From Hymenopus coronatus (Eukaryota > Arthropoda > Insecta > Mantodea > Hymenopodidae), in contig CM060899.1 of the NCBI GenBank assembly GCA_030762935.1, positions 11,949,001 through 12,013,000 of the forward strand: a stretch of DNA of 64,000 nt. Direction: 5' to 3'. The notes beneath the pieces were generated by a model. The model saw only the letters and a program-made list of their open reading frames with translations. It made no database searches and was not told where the DNA came from. The position numbers and the translations under genes were made by a program. Position 1 is the first letter of the stretch, and every line of letters begins with the position of its first letter. Below are positions 9,183 to 20,760 of this stretch, piece by piece.

Positions 9183-11929
9183 AAGAATAAGAGAAAGTAA
9201 TATATCCAAATAAGTAGAAAGTTTTGAGTTCAAAATTAGCAAAGAGTCAAGTCACACCTTTGAGATTTTACTGTTCCCATCTTGCATCAGAGTAATTTAA
9301 ACATACAGTAGTTTCACACAATCATCTATTCAGCATTATATACCCCTGCCACACAAACTTTGTACTCCACAGTTTAGTAATGCTGTCTATATTTTGGTTA
9401 CAACATGGCCGGCTGAATAGCTGATTATGAACATTTCTACTGTGATTCAAGCTGTATACAAATAGTGCATGGTGATTAGTAATTAATTTGTTATTATTGT
9501 TAACTTAAAATAATACATGTATACAAAACAATGCATGCAGAATAAATTACTGTATTTATCTGAATTCCAGATTACTTTTTTTTTTTTCCAAAATTTTAAT
9601 GTTCAGAACTGGGGGGTTATCTTGAATTCAATGGTATATATTTTCAGAATGCCATGCAGGGAAAAAGCAAATTTTAAACTTCGCAACGCTTGCAATAGAT
9701 TTTGTGCATTACATTTTGCACCAAAAATTAGCTGAAAATGGGTCTATGAGGATTCTCATTGGAAAAAAATAAAACTATTCACCGAGACTAAAATAAATTT
9801 AGAGGACTTATATTCAGTGGCTGCATGTAATGTTGAATTGGAGGCCAAAAGTAAAGCACAAAGAGAGCAGTACATAACCTAGTACATTTCCTGTATACTC
9901 TCTTCCCCCTTTGTGCTGTCTGCAATGAGAATTTGCATGCAAATTCAAATTAGATAAAACATTTTATGATATTTCACATTACGTATGTTGTCTTTGTGAA
10001 AATAGTATCAATAATAGTTACCACGCTATCATCGCACAGATTCTGTACATCTCCGTAAACCCCTCTCTCCACTTTTCCCACTCAAAACAGGAATTTACAC
10101 ACAAATTTGATTTAGAAAAAGTTAAATATGTTGTCTAAATACAACTCAAAACAGGAATTTACACACAAATTTGATTTAGAAAAAGTTAAATATGTTGTCT
10201 AAATACAAAATCATATCTTTCATCACCGTTACATTTATGCTACCGTGACGTACCATTGCACCTATACCATATATTTCCATACGGGGGGGTGGGGTAGGGG
10301 CTCTCAAGTCACTCACTATAAATTTCCAGACAAATTTGAATTAAAAAAAAAAAGACAGTCAGATTAAGTTTCCATTAGTTTGTTTAAAATATATGCAAAC
10401 ATTTAACTTTGTTTAAAAATTAAGTTATTATGTCTTCTTTTTATATATGAAGATAGGCTATAAGTTCTCAAAAATGGGGGTCATATCACATTCGAGGCTG
10501 TTTTGTATTTGAATAAATAGGTAAATACTTTCAACAATATAGACAAATGGATGTAAACTTGCTCATTACTAGATGGAGCTGCTTATCTATTTTTATCTCT
10601 GGAGTTGATAGAAATGCTGTTTATGTTTCAACAATGCCTTCCTTCTCTTGAAGTTTTACTCCCTTGCTGATAACAGTTCTTGTGCTTAGTCCAAAACCCA
10701 CTGTAGTTCGCAATCTCATTTTACCAGCAAGAAAAGAGGAATGCCTCAAACTTTCACCTACTCCTGTTCAAAGAATTCCTGGGCTCTTCTTAATACAATT
10801 CCAGGTTAGTGCCTGGCACACATCAACATAACATTTTCACTTCGCAAATCACTCAGTGTTGTCATTTTTGAGAAACTGTCAGACTTCAAATTTAGTATAA
10901 ACAACATAAATTAACATTAAAACAACCTGATGCACGAGATAGAGATCACAAATTGAAGCATATGGTTGGAAATAGCAAAATCTGGCAAAACTTTGCTTTG
11001 TAATGGACCATCCTGAGTGCTGCCTTGTAATTGGTTCTGCAAGTCAGATACTAAAATTTATCTTTGTTGCTAGTAGTCAACTGCAAAGTTTCAGTGATGG
11101 GGGTATAATCAAATGTCTTCCATGATATAGTTATCTTTTGAAATATCAGGAAATAAATATTCCTAAATTAGTATGTAGTATTAGGAAAAAGAAACAAAGA
11201 TTTGACATTTCATTATTTAATGGTTTGTAAGAACACAAAGCAACTGAGAAAATGTAAGATTAAAAAAAAAAATTGGGTTTAATGAACTCTTTAGAATGCT
11301 GTCTGAAACGTGCCAAGCAATTTTAAAGTATAATGTAGGGTTTTAAATTATCAATAATAAAATGAGTACCAAATTATATATAGAGCTGAAACTTATTTTT
11401 AGTATACGTGTTTATCTATTGTATAATATGTTATATACGGATGAGAAGTCTCAACATTTTTAAAACATAAAAAATTTTGAAAAAAACAAAACTCCCAAAA
11501 TAATCAATATATGCATAAAAAGCCTTGCTATACAGAAAGTTCAGGCTAATGAAATGAAAATACAGACATTTCTTTTGGTTCATTTTGGTCTGTTTTATTT
11601 TTTAAATTAAAAAAAAGTGAATTCATGTAACTTGCAACTTAAAAAAGTCATCAAAACACACACACATACGGCATAATACAGCTAATAATGAAAATGGCAT
11701 ACAGCAACAGGATACAGATGTTACCTAGATTACAGTGCAATTTAGCCCTTGTGTTGTTGTATAGCTAAATGGTTGATTCACATAGTGTCATCTGGTTGCA
11801 CTTCCATAAATCCATTATGATAAGTACACTGATTATTTGTATGCTTACATGGACCATTGTTATCTGATGCACATTCATTGCTGAAGCTAGAATATATACC
11901 TATCCTCTCTTACATTGATGTCAAACGTT
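9183..11929. other. No gene recognised; one perfect tandem duplication
   Basis: A 2.7 kb AT-rich stretch without a supported coding region. Bases 9311-9345 resemble the first 60 bases of the window. A 64-bp tandem duplication lies at 10081-10207. The poly-T at 9577-9588, poly-A runs and ORFs below 75 codons are not informative. Confidence 0.6.
10081..10207. repeat. Perfect 64-bp tandem duplication
   Basis: Unit one starts at 10081 (ctcaaaacaggaatttacac) and is repeated identically from 10145. I see no mismatch between the units, in contrast with the diverged repeats nearby, so it is recent or an assembly artefact. Confidence 0.9.
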
Positions 11930-12545
11930 TTCGTCAAGGTCTGACAATTAAAAATTCAATATCTTCCATGGTGCAACATAAGATTTTCAAGAAAATCCCC
12001 CAACCCGACTACACTTTTTTTGTATGTAATGTTGAAAATTCTAATTTTCTTAAAACTGATTAACAATTTTGACTAAAATGTTGTGTATTAAAGATATTTA
12101 CATAAACTGAATGTCTTCAACTTTCTGGGAATAGCCTCTGAAGACTTCTTTATCCTGAGTCAATTTTGCATAACTGGCATGCCATAAGAGATACACAAAA
12201 CTTACTGCACATAAAATGTACATCTAATTAAAACACATAATATATGTCAATTTTTTTTTCATGGGATTGACGATTTCCAAGATACTCCTTTCTATTGGTT
12301 TCATTTTAAAATGCTTCAACTTTTCTCATAGGAAGTTTGTCAACTCCTAGTCATGCAGAGAAACATTTCAATCTAATAGCAACCAGCTTTTAAAAGTTTT
12401 CACTACTGTTTTAGCCTTGTGTATTTCCTTTCTATTTACAAGGACGCAAGTAATAACACCATTTCTGCTAATGTTCATCTTGATCAACATGATCTACATA
12501 GAATAAGCTTTTTAACAATGATTTGTTACACAGATGTAAACAATG
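11930..12545 (+). repeat. Family P repeat, copy P1
   Basis: Aligns with 16680-17195 and 29735-30300: 'cttccatggtgcaacataag', 'ttcaagaaaatcccccaac', 'gaatagcctctgaagac', 'attaaaacacataat', 'aagtaataacaccatttctg'. The 5' part with the palindrome is missing. No protein is encoded. Confidence 0.7.
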
Positions 12546-12837
12546 GAACAGATGAAATTTTTTAAATTATACTGGACAATGTAACTATATTTTTTGGCTA
12601 TAGAAGATCCAAAAAAATACACACACTTTAACAAGAAATATCTAATATATTTTAAAGTTGGACCGAAAAACAACAGTATTGTGCAGTATTATGTTTTGTA
12701 AGGAGAAGTGAATCGCATACATATGTTATGCTAGTGTAGCCACCTGACAGATAACTCAACAATGAATAAATGAAGCCAAGTATGATCTGTGAAGAAATGC
12801 GACTCACATTATGTTACCTAGTATTTCTAAAATAAAA
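12546..12837. other. No gene recognised
   Basis: AT-rich flank of the split mariner; probably holds its 5' terminal region, but no inverted end was recognised. Confidence 0.4.
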
Positions 12838-13177
12838 TGGAGCTAAGATTATCATTTGAACTGCAGAAAGCAATGTTGAAGTGGTACTGGAAAACTAAGA
12901 ATGTTGAAGTCCATCAATAAAGGAGACGTGTGCACAAAACAGGACCACCAATGCGAATAACTATTGCATGCATTTGAGACAAACTTAAGACTCATAGCAC
13001 TGTAAGCAATGTTCACAAAGGCAGATCTGAGAGACCTTGCACAGCAACAAGCTCCTTGGCTATAGTTTTGGAACAGTTTGAACACTTTCTACATAGCAAT
13101 GTGCATGTGAAACTGGTATTAGCAGAACCGGCATATGTTGTATTATTATACCAGCAAGGTTAAAAATGTTCATTCTA
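12838..13177 (+). pseudogene. DUF4817-type mariner transposase, N-terminal half
   Basis: The plus strand encodes 'MELRLSFELQKAMLKWYWK' and 'RITIACI', 'HSTVSNVHKGRSERPCTATS', the DUF4817 helix-turn-helix region typical of a mariner family in insects. Stops at 'VHQ*RRR' and 'ACI*DKL' show decay. The frame stops at 13177 because element D2 (13178-14288) is inserted there. The second half resumes at 14291 with 'DDPDQSVQYCEWF', and the pieces together have the expected domain order. Confidence 0.8.
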
Positions 13178-13349
13178 ACAAGTGATCCAAAAACATCTGA
13201 GCCAGCTGCATAGTGTTTTGCCTGTCTGCACCCTTGGCACTTGTTGCCTTTGCTGCTCTTACAGAAAGGCACTGATAAAACTATACACCATTTTTATAAC
13301 TAATTTTAAAGGCTTTACTTACCAATATTATTGAAAGAGATACTGAAAC

Positions 13350-13501
13350 ATTTTTTTTTGTATTGTTTAGCTCCCATTTTTACTACTTATGGCACTGCAG
13401 GCAATGACACTGGTGATAGATGGAATGAAAACCCGCCCCTGTGCCGCTTTGTGCACCACAAATCTCTCATGTGGTTGCTTGAGATCGAACCCAGGCTATC
13501 T
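13350..13501 (-). repeat. SINE family A inside D2, with target duplication
   Basis: A minus-oriented, 5'-truncated SINE keeping the B box (GGTTCGATCTC), the body 'tttgtggtgcacaaagcggc' and the tail 'agtagtaaaaatgggagcta'. It is flanked by agatactgaaac (13338-13349) and agatgttgaaac (13502-13513), a 12-bp duplication with 2 mismatches. D1 has the unoccupied site near 1390-1402 (ctgaaactagcca). Confidence 0.85.
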
Positions 13502-13751
13502 AGATGTTGAAACTGGCTACCGCTGTAGTTCATATATTTTTGGTACCTCTTTAGAAAACCATCACTCACTGCAGTTCACTTTGAGAAATAATGACAATTT
13601 CCTGGCAGATATTTTGTTTTAATTCTTCCTGGGTGTGTGGGTACAGCAGCTGTGTATTATGTCTCCATGTGCACAGTTGGAAACAGTGCAGTAGTTCACA
13701 TGCCTTTGGGTCTCAAGTTTTTTAGGGTTAACAGTAGATGATGGTACATAT

Positions 13752-14110
13752 GTGAATATAATTTTGCCCCCCCCCCCCCTTATTTTTAGAGAATTAACAG
13801 ACAGGGAGTATGATTTTGCTTTTCAACAAGACTCTACAACAGCTCATACAGCCAATCAAACAATGAGAACAATTGAAAAAGGGTTTCAGGACAGAATTAT
13901 TAATAGAGATTTGTGGCCTCCTCATTCCCCTGACCTAACCCCCTGCAATTTCTATCTCTGGGGTAAGTTAAAACAAAAAAGACAAACCCACACAGCCTGA
14001 AAGAATTAAAACAAAATATCTGCCAGGAAATTGCCAGCATTTCCCAATGTGAACTGTGGTGAGGGATGGATAGTTTCCTAAAGAGGTGCCGAAAATGAAT
14101 GGACAATGAT
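13752..14110 (+). pseudogene. Mariner/DUF4817-type transposase fragment in D2
   Basis: The plus frame reads 'FRELTDREYDFAFQQDS', 'TTAHTANQTMRTIEKGFQ' and 'NRDLWPPHSPDLTPCNFYLW', the catalytic core with an Asp in FQQD and the Asp of SPDLTP. A stop follows at 'THTA*', then the shifted C-terminus 'KISARKLPAFPNVNC'. A run of Cs (13767-13777) marks the break upstream. It is the same family as the D1 remnant but in better condition. No N-terminal domain is present. Confidence 0.85.
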
Positions 14111-14290
14111 GGTGGCCAATTTCAGCATCACCTTTAATAACATTGGTAAGTAAAACCTTTAAAAGTAGTTTTAAAAATGTTGCATATCATTCAGGTCTTT
14201 CTATGATAGCGGCAGTAAATATTGAACACCAAGGGTGTAGACAGACAGAACACTGCAGAGCTAGTTCAAACGTTTTTGGATCACCTGATA

Positions 14291-14880
14291 TTTGCATGCA
14301 AAAATAAAGATGATCCTGATCAGAGTGTACAGTATTGTGAGTGGTTTCAAAAATGGTGGAAGAGGGTGACACCTTTGTAAGGAAAGTTATTTGGTCCGAT
14401 GAAGCACAATTTAAGTGGAATTGTCAGCTGGTATAACTGTCTACTGAAATTAATGTTTGGTGTGGGTTGTCTTCTGGGGGTATAATTAGATTATTCTTTT
14501 CTGAAGGAACAGTAACTGCCCAAGTGTACCTGAACATCATACACATATCCATCTTACCTGCCATTCATACACTCTATGAAAATGAATTTTACTTCCAACT
14601 AGATGATGCAGCACCACATTACCACCGAGATGTGCAAAACTTAATGACAATCTTCCAGAGCACTGGAGAGGATGAAGGGGCCCGATTGAGTTTCCACCAC
14701 ATTCTCTGGATTTAACTCTGACAAACTTCTACCTATGGGAAATTCTCAAGGATGTTGTATATTGTAGAAAATCAGCTATACTGGCATCATTTTGGGAAGA
14801 AATTGCTGAGGACACTTTGCCAACATTCTTTTACCAGTAGTTTAATGTACTCAGAAGTACATTAACCGTGATGCTGGACA
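14291..14880 (+). pseudogene. DUF4817-type mariner transposase, C-terminal half
   Basis: Resumes the mariner interrupted by D2: 'KDDPDQSVQYCEWFQ', 'FVRKVIWSDEAQFKWN' (first catalytic Asp in SDE), 'FFSEGTVTAQVYLNI', 'FYFQLDDAAPHYHRDVQNL' (second catalytic Asp region, FQQD reading FQLD) and, after a frameshift at about 14700, 'LTNFYLWEILKDV' near the third acidic position. Stops at about 14435 and 14715 inactivate it. It joins logically to 12838-13177. Confidence 0.85.
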
Positions 14881-15344
14881 TTTTGAGCAACTTGAGCTAA
14901 GATGATTTGTGACTAGTCATGAAGAAAAGGAAGGGGATAGCATGGTTAAGAGCAAGGAATATGGAGGCTAAAAGGACAACAAAACAGGCACCCACAAGGT
15001 GAATGTACATTATATGCAGGAAATGAAGATATTCAGCACATAACTTTTTAATGTAAGAAAACAAAATATATGGCCAAAAATCAATAGGAAATCTGATATA
15101 AATAAAATTATAGATAAAAACAGTAAGACATTGAGACAAAATATGGAAAACATATGGAAATGCACTGTTTTCAGAGAACTATAGTTCATGAGTGTTTAGT
15201 AGTAGTGGTAGTGGTAACTACTGTAATTTTATTTTGTATAACAAACTTGACTGCCCACTGAAAAAATCTGATCATTCTTATGACATTCTCTACATCTCTA
15301 ACAAAGTAATGTTAATCAGCTTATTCTTCTACATACTTCATGCT
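14881..15344. other. No gene recognised
   Basis: Probably includes the 3' end of the split mariner. There is a short AGT/AGTGGT run at about 15200-15216. Nothing else is seen. Confidence 0.45.
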
Positions 15345-16005
15345 AATCGATGTAAACAATAGCAGAAATGGTTTTATTACTTAGATCCTTATAAGTGGAT
15401 ACACTAAGCTAAACCGGAAGTCAAATGCTTTTAAAATGTGGTCACTAAAGATTGAAATCCAATTCTTAGTGTGGTCAAGTGTAGATAAGTTCCCATATAA
15501 GAAAAGTATTAAGTATTTTAAAACTGAAATCAATAATAAGAAATATCTTAAAAGCGGTCAACTTCACGAAAAAAAATGCATATAACAAATTGTGTGTTTT
15601 AACAAGATTTCTACACCTTTTGTGTACTAAGTTACTGTCTATCTTCTTATAGTTTACCAGTTATGCAAAATTCTGTAAAATTCATTTAGAATAAAGATGT
15701 CTTCAGAAAATTCAAGATATACATTTTATTTGCCATGTAAATATTTTTAACATACCATATTCTAATCAAAATCATTTAGCCAATTTTGAGAAAATCAAAG
15801 TTTTCAAAAAGTATTCTAAGTAGAGGATATTTGAGGGTGGGGAGATTTTCGTCACATCCTTGGAAGATAACGAACTTTAATACTAAGTTGGTAAATAACA
15901 GACTTCATTTTTGTGACACACACACAGGTATCAAATTTTTGGGTGCAATTCAACACCTTCTCCATACACTATGTACATAGTATTATAGAGAATGTAAAAA
16001 GTGGC
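15345..16005 (-). repeat. Family P repeat, copy P2
   Basis: Minus-oriented copy spanning most of the family, ending with the palindromic block around ctatgtacatag (about 15971-15980) and 'tatagagaatg'. The opposite end, 'gtaaacaatagcagaaatgg', corresponds to the P1 3' end. Orientation is opposite to P3 downstream, so P2 and P3 lie head to head. Confidence 0.7.
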
Positions 16006-16494
16006 CTAGGCAAACTCTAGTGGGCAGTACAGATATGTATTGTACAATATATGTATTTCTTAGTGCTTCAATAAACTTAAACTTAAAATGATTGGTGCTC
16101 TTCATTTTCTGTTATACCAATTCAGCTTTGTTATGTTAGGCGTTTTCTTTGCTTGAAGTGTGTTATTCATTTTTTTTTCACTCTGTATACTTAAAATTGA
16201 TTGTAAAACACTTTTAGCATATATATTTGTTTTTACAACACAAACCACCTTTGTGTGCCTCCTTATCCATTCTCTATCGACCTATCATTTATCTTCCCAT
16301 GTGCTGAATGTATGATTGGCAATAGCTGGAGTGCCAAATAGTTGGCATTTACTTATCAATGTGTGACCTTGTGCAGACAACACAGTTGTCAACTGAGGCA
16401 TCTTAAAAAAACAGCTGGTGATAAAACACATTATAGAAATATACGTCAACCATAACATCTCAGAGCTTAAGTAAATATTTACTTTCCCCATATG
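16006..16494. other. No gene recognised
   Basis: Spacer between two head-to-head copies of family P. Ends with 'ctttccccatatgtactatg', a degenerate family P start. Confidence 0.45.
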
Positions 16495-17195
16495 TACTAT
16501 GTATATACCGTATAGCTGAATTCCACCCAAACATTTGATACTGAGATTTCCCAAAATACACGTTTTGAGACCCCTGAATAAAAAAAGGCATTTTTTTTAG
16601 AAAAGACTGTGTGCGCATGTGTGTGAATGTGTAAGGACAGCATAGCTTAAAATGCAGTCTATTAAATACCCAACTTGGTATTTAAGTTCAGTACCTCTCA
16701 AGGATGCAACACAATGATTTTCAAGAAAAATCCCCCCACCCCACCCAAACTACCCTTTACCTGTTCAAAAGTTTTGATTTTCTCAAAAATGGCTCCTACA
16801 ATTTTCATTAAACTGTTCTATATTAAAGATATTTACATGAAAAATAAAATGCATATCTTAAATACTCTAGGAATAGTCTCTGGATGAATTTTGCATAACT
16901 GGTAAACCGTAAGTATACACAAAAACTTATTACACCAAAACTGTATATCACATTAAAACACATAATTTACATTTTTTGGCAGAGCTGATCATTTCTGAGG
17001 CATTCCTTGTTATTGGTTTCAGCTTTAAAATACTTATACTCTCCACATAGGAAACATATGGCCATACAAACAAAGGAATTTCAATCACATAGCAACCAGC
17101 TTTATGACTACTGTTTTAGTCTATGGTACTCCCTTATTTCCTTTCTGCTTACAAGGAAGCAAGTAATACAACTTCTGCCAATTTTAGCATGAAGT
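16495..17195 (+). repeat. Family P repeat, copy P3
   Basis: Plus-oriented copy: 'tactatgtatataccgtata' (decayed palindrome), 'cgttttgagacccctgaa', 'tgtgcgcatgtgtgtgaat', 'cttggtatttaagttcagta', 'atccccccaccccaccc', 'tctcaaaaatggctcctac', 'attaaaacacataattta'. No protein is recognisable. Confidence 0.7.
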
Positions 17196-18889
17196 AAATA
17201 GACGAAAATGCTTTTCAACAATAATAATGTGTTACTGAGATATAAAGAGCCATATGAATGAAACACATGAGATGTTTATAAACTTGTGATCAATATTGCG
17301 GTTTTTGCAAAATATTTATCACCGCTTCTTTTTATTTCTAGTTTATGTAGTTTAGTAATACATTCTTTACAGTAGCTTCCACTTCTAGGAGAAATGTTAT
17401 GAGCAATTCAAATATTCTGCTCTTTCTTAGACAGGAAACTATATTGGCTGCAGTTACCTCAGACCGCTTTAGTCAAGGCAGCACCAGACGTGGGAGGAGG
17501 AGTTGAAGTTAGTCCTGGCAACTGAAGAGCTGGTGAACCTCCTGAAGCTGCCTACTGCTTTGCTGACAGTGTGCAATGCTTAAATACAACAATGCCCAAT
17601 GCTTGATTATAAACCAGTTCAAGAAGTGCTAATGGCTGCAATGAGAATGGAGGCAGCCCAAATAGCAGCTGGACCTATCTCAAACATCAGGAGTATCAGT
17701 TGCAACAAGGAGGATCTCAAGTTTGGTTTGATAAGTTCTCTGAATCATGACAGGTCAGCCCTAGTGCGAGTTGTTCACGTGATATTCATTGGACTGTTGT
17801 CTGTAAAAGGTGTCATGTCAGTGTTCTTGGAAGAAAGCTCTGTAATGGTGACATGGCTCTATTGTTGTCCCTGCATAGTGATTTTCGAAGATGGAAAAAA
17901 ATTGAGATTTGAGCAGTGATTAAGTATTTTGTAAAGAATGGTTCAGCAGTTTTTCTCAATACACTGGGGCAATCTCCTCCTTCATATTCAACTGTGCCTT
18001 GCCACTTATGACCCCAACGCTGTGCTATGCTTTGGGCTTAGGAGCCTCAATACCCCAAGTACGTGATATTTGTTAGTTATCTATGGTTCTGGATGAACAG
18101 CAACAGCTAGGAAACGCATCAGAATGAAATGTCAATAAAAAGTTTCTGATGCAATTACAGATATCCAACAACATGCTGAAGCTTTAAATGGTGATTAACT
18201 CTCAGTAAGGTTGTAAAATGTTATATTAAACCAGAGTCAATGACTCAATTTATGGCTATCATCCATAGAGAATTCTAAACCATCTTAATTTATTTCATTG
18301 TTTCAAGTTATAATCATACCTATATAGTTTACTTTCCTGGAGCCGCTGAATTTGGTATTATATACAGTGAACACCCTGGTTGATTATATATATGTACCTT
18401 TCCCTCTATTTGTACATTTTTATACCTTACCAACCTAATCAATCTTGTAGCTTTCAGCCCCATTAGTTCTATTAAGATCCTCCACCTTTGGCAATTTTTT
18501 CCCCATTTCTCTCTTAATTTCTTTGTGCCCATGTCAGATCGTCTCTTTCCATTTTGTCAGACATCAATGTACTTTTCTCTTCCCCATTCTTTCTTAACAC
18601 TCCTCTATAATGTTAAAGTGCTCTTAACCTTTAAGCTATCTATTATTTTTTGTTTCTCTAAATCATCTATCCTAGGTTTCACTTTATTCCATAGTTTTTG
18701 TCCTGCTATTGTCTAATGATTGGCTAACTTGTCTAATCCTACTCTTAAAATTTCCTTTAATTGACATAACCAATTTCTTTACCATTTTGCTGATAAGAAT
18801 TCAATTCAAGATTGTTACTTTGATGATTAGATGAATCCAAATAGTGTGGAATACGGAGGGGTTTTGTTTACTATTAACATCAGCCAGCT
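17196..18889. other. Unrecognised stretch with one 106-codon open frame
   Basis: The plus frame 17599-17919 begins 'MLDYKPVQEVLMAAMRMEAA' and ends '...EDGKKLRFEQ'. Upstream, in the same frame, codons back to about 17490 are open except one stop. I do not recognise the family, and no splice sites or codon bias support it. The pyrimidine-rich tract 18400-18720 has no convincing protein on either strand. Confidence 0.35.
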
Positions 18890-19118
18890 GGTCTCCTGCA
18901 AATGGTTACTATGCTAACTTCATATATCCAAGGCTGCAGGTTCAAATCCGATGAGGACAATGGATTTTTTTTGGGTGTAAAAACTCTTAGCATGGCTTCC
19001 TTCAGAAGGGAAGTAAAGTTGTTGATACTGTTGTAGATTTATGGCATCTAAAAGAACCTCAAGTGTGATAAAGATGCCTCTGAGCATCCATAAATAACAT
19101 ACCATTTCATTTCCTTCA
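18890..19118 (+). repeat. SINE family B, internally deleted copy
   Basis: tRNA-like head 'aatggttactatgctaac' with B box GGTTCAAATCC, then the body 'cttagcatggcttccttcag' and 'aagaacctcaagtgtgat', ending 'gagcatccataaataacata'. About 60 bp present in the copy at 24814-25110 are missing, with the junction at the repeated 'gagca'. Confidence 0.8.
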
Positions 19119-20112
19119 AATGCAATTGTTTCAGAGTGGAGAAAATTCTGTGAATAATGTGCTTGGAACATGTGGTATCATTTGTATTAAAGGTACCACT
19201 CATTATGTTAAAATAAGCACTTGGAAACCAACACTAGCAATATTTTGGCTTAATTTAGTTAAGTACAGGGTTGCCAAATATGTGCTACAAAAGGTAGTCT
19301 AAAAAGCAACCCAATTCTTACTGTAGTAGCTCAAAATTATAGCATTTTTGAAAAAGGTATAAAATGTTAAATTAGATCACCTTTCTCTACTGAAATAGTG
19401 TCGGATATTAATGATAAATATGGAAACAAAATAGCTAATTAATAGCTCTTATGTTGAGTCCTCAAATTTGAAGTAAGCTAGCAATAGAGAAAGGCTACAA
19501 TGATACAAGCACCAACAGGTGAAAATAATTTCACATATATAAGATAAGTGAAGTTTACATATTGGATGACATTCAGTAAGAGCTTGAATCAACAAGTAGG
19601 GACTTCCCTGCTTGAGTATAGGAAATCTAAGATGCTTTGTGGGATAAATGGCTGCTCAGAATAGCTACAAATTCAGCTATCCATCCCATACAAATTTTAT
19701 TTCTAAAATATGGAGAATATATACTAATAATACTTTTACAACACTTATTAAGTCCTTCCATCTGATAAGATATTTTCTAAGTACAGCATTACATCTTGTT
19801 ATCTAGACAAAAAGGCTACATTCATCATCCCAGTGTAAAACTTCTTGCTTTCAGAAAGGTTTATATTATGAAACCATAAAAATATTCAATGCTCTTCCAC
19901 GTGATCTAAAGGGAAAACTTTTCAATTGCAATGCTTTTAAAATTGCTGCCAAAGAGTACCTTTACTCAAAATTGTTCTGTACAACATTATCTGAATGACA
20001 AAATTATCCAGATAAAACTTATGTAGCTCTGAAAGTAGTTTCTAGCAGTTTTAATGACAAATCATTGTAAGCTACATTTAATGCCTAATCTAGAATTAAT
20101 GAAAGCTTTTTA
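19119..20112. other. No gene recognised
   Basis: Contains the candidate hAT end at 19266. Bases 19870-20030 contain 'ttcaatgctcttccacgtga' and similar traces, but no frame of useful length. Otherwise nothing is seen. Confidence 0.4.
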
Positions 20113-20760
20113 CGAGGTGTGATAAAGAAAAACAGGAATTTTAGTTTTTCTTAATGTTTATGCAACCACATCAACTTTGTGTCCTTCAACATAAACTCCC
20201 TTAGATATAATACATTAGTGCCTGCACATTTTCCAATTTTTGAAGCAACTCTGGAATGCATTTTTCTTTATGGTGTTCATCTACTTCAAACATTCAGTTT
20301 TTAGCTCACCAATAGTTGCAAAAGAAAGTCTTTTCATGTTTTCTTCAGCCTTGCGGCCATATCTGGTAAATCAGGTGGCTGAGGTGACATAACGTTTTTG
20401 GTTTTTGCCAAAAAAATCACTTAACAAATTTGAGGTGTGAGCAGGAGCACTATCCACGATTGGTTTTGTGAAAATTCTGGTTGTTTTCTTAGGATTACTT
20501 CACGCAAATGGCATATAGCTTCCTCATTGACTGTATAACCATAAGACAGAGACTATGTGCACGTTGTGACAGTAATCACGGAACAAACCAATCGTACACT
20601 TACATTAGTCTCCATTGGAGCACTCCATTATTGTCCACCTGAATGAGTGCTTGTATGCAAGGCAGTGTATGAAGAAAAGTATTTGCCTGGACGATAGCTT
20701 TGTTCACTCAAACCATTTTCCTTTGCACACAAAACTGACTTTTTCATGTTACAGTTCCAA
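20113..20760 (-). pseudogene. Mariner-like transposase, 3' half with terminal end
   Basis: The element end is at 20113-20140: TA followed by CGAGGTGTGATAAAG, a typical mariner terminus. On the minus strand, frames read 'VDSAPAHTSNLLSDFF' (catalytic Asp of D-N-A-P-A-H, mutated to DS), 'MSPQPPDLPDM' (PQPPYSPDLAP block) and 'RLSFATIGELKTE', then the C-terminus. At least three frameshifts are needed. It is a different mariner subfamily from D1/D2. The N-terminal half is missing. Confidence 0.7.

Larger units (their letters stand above)
13178..14288 (+). mobile_element. Mariner-related element D2, long TIRs, inserted in a mariner
   Basis: Flanked by TA at 13176-13177 and 14289-14290. The left end ACAAGTGATCCAAAAACATC and the right end (reverse complement TCAGGTGATCCAAAAACGTT) match, and similarity continues inward for about 190 bp (13178-13335 against 14115-14288). 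The second copy is D1. It carries a transposase remnant on the plus strand and a SINE A at 13350-13501. Such long arms suggest either a duplicated end or a foldback-like derivative. Confidence 0.8.

Noticed and set aside
13752..13800. Run of C as an LTR polypurine-type signal
   Set aside because: An isolated homopolymer inside a decayed transposase; no LTR nearby.
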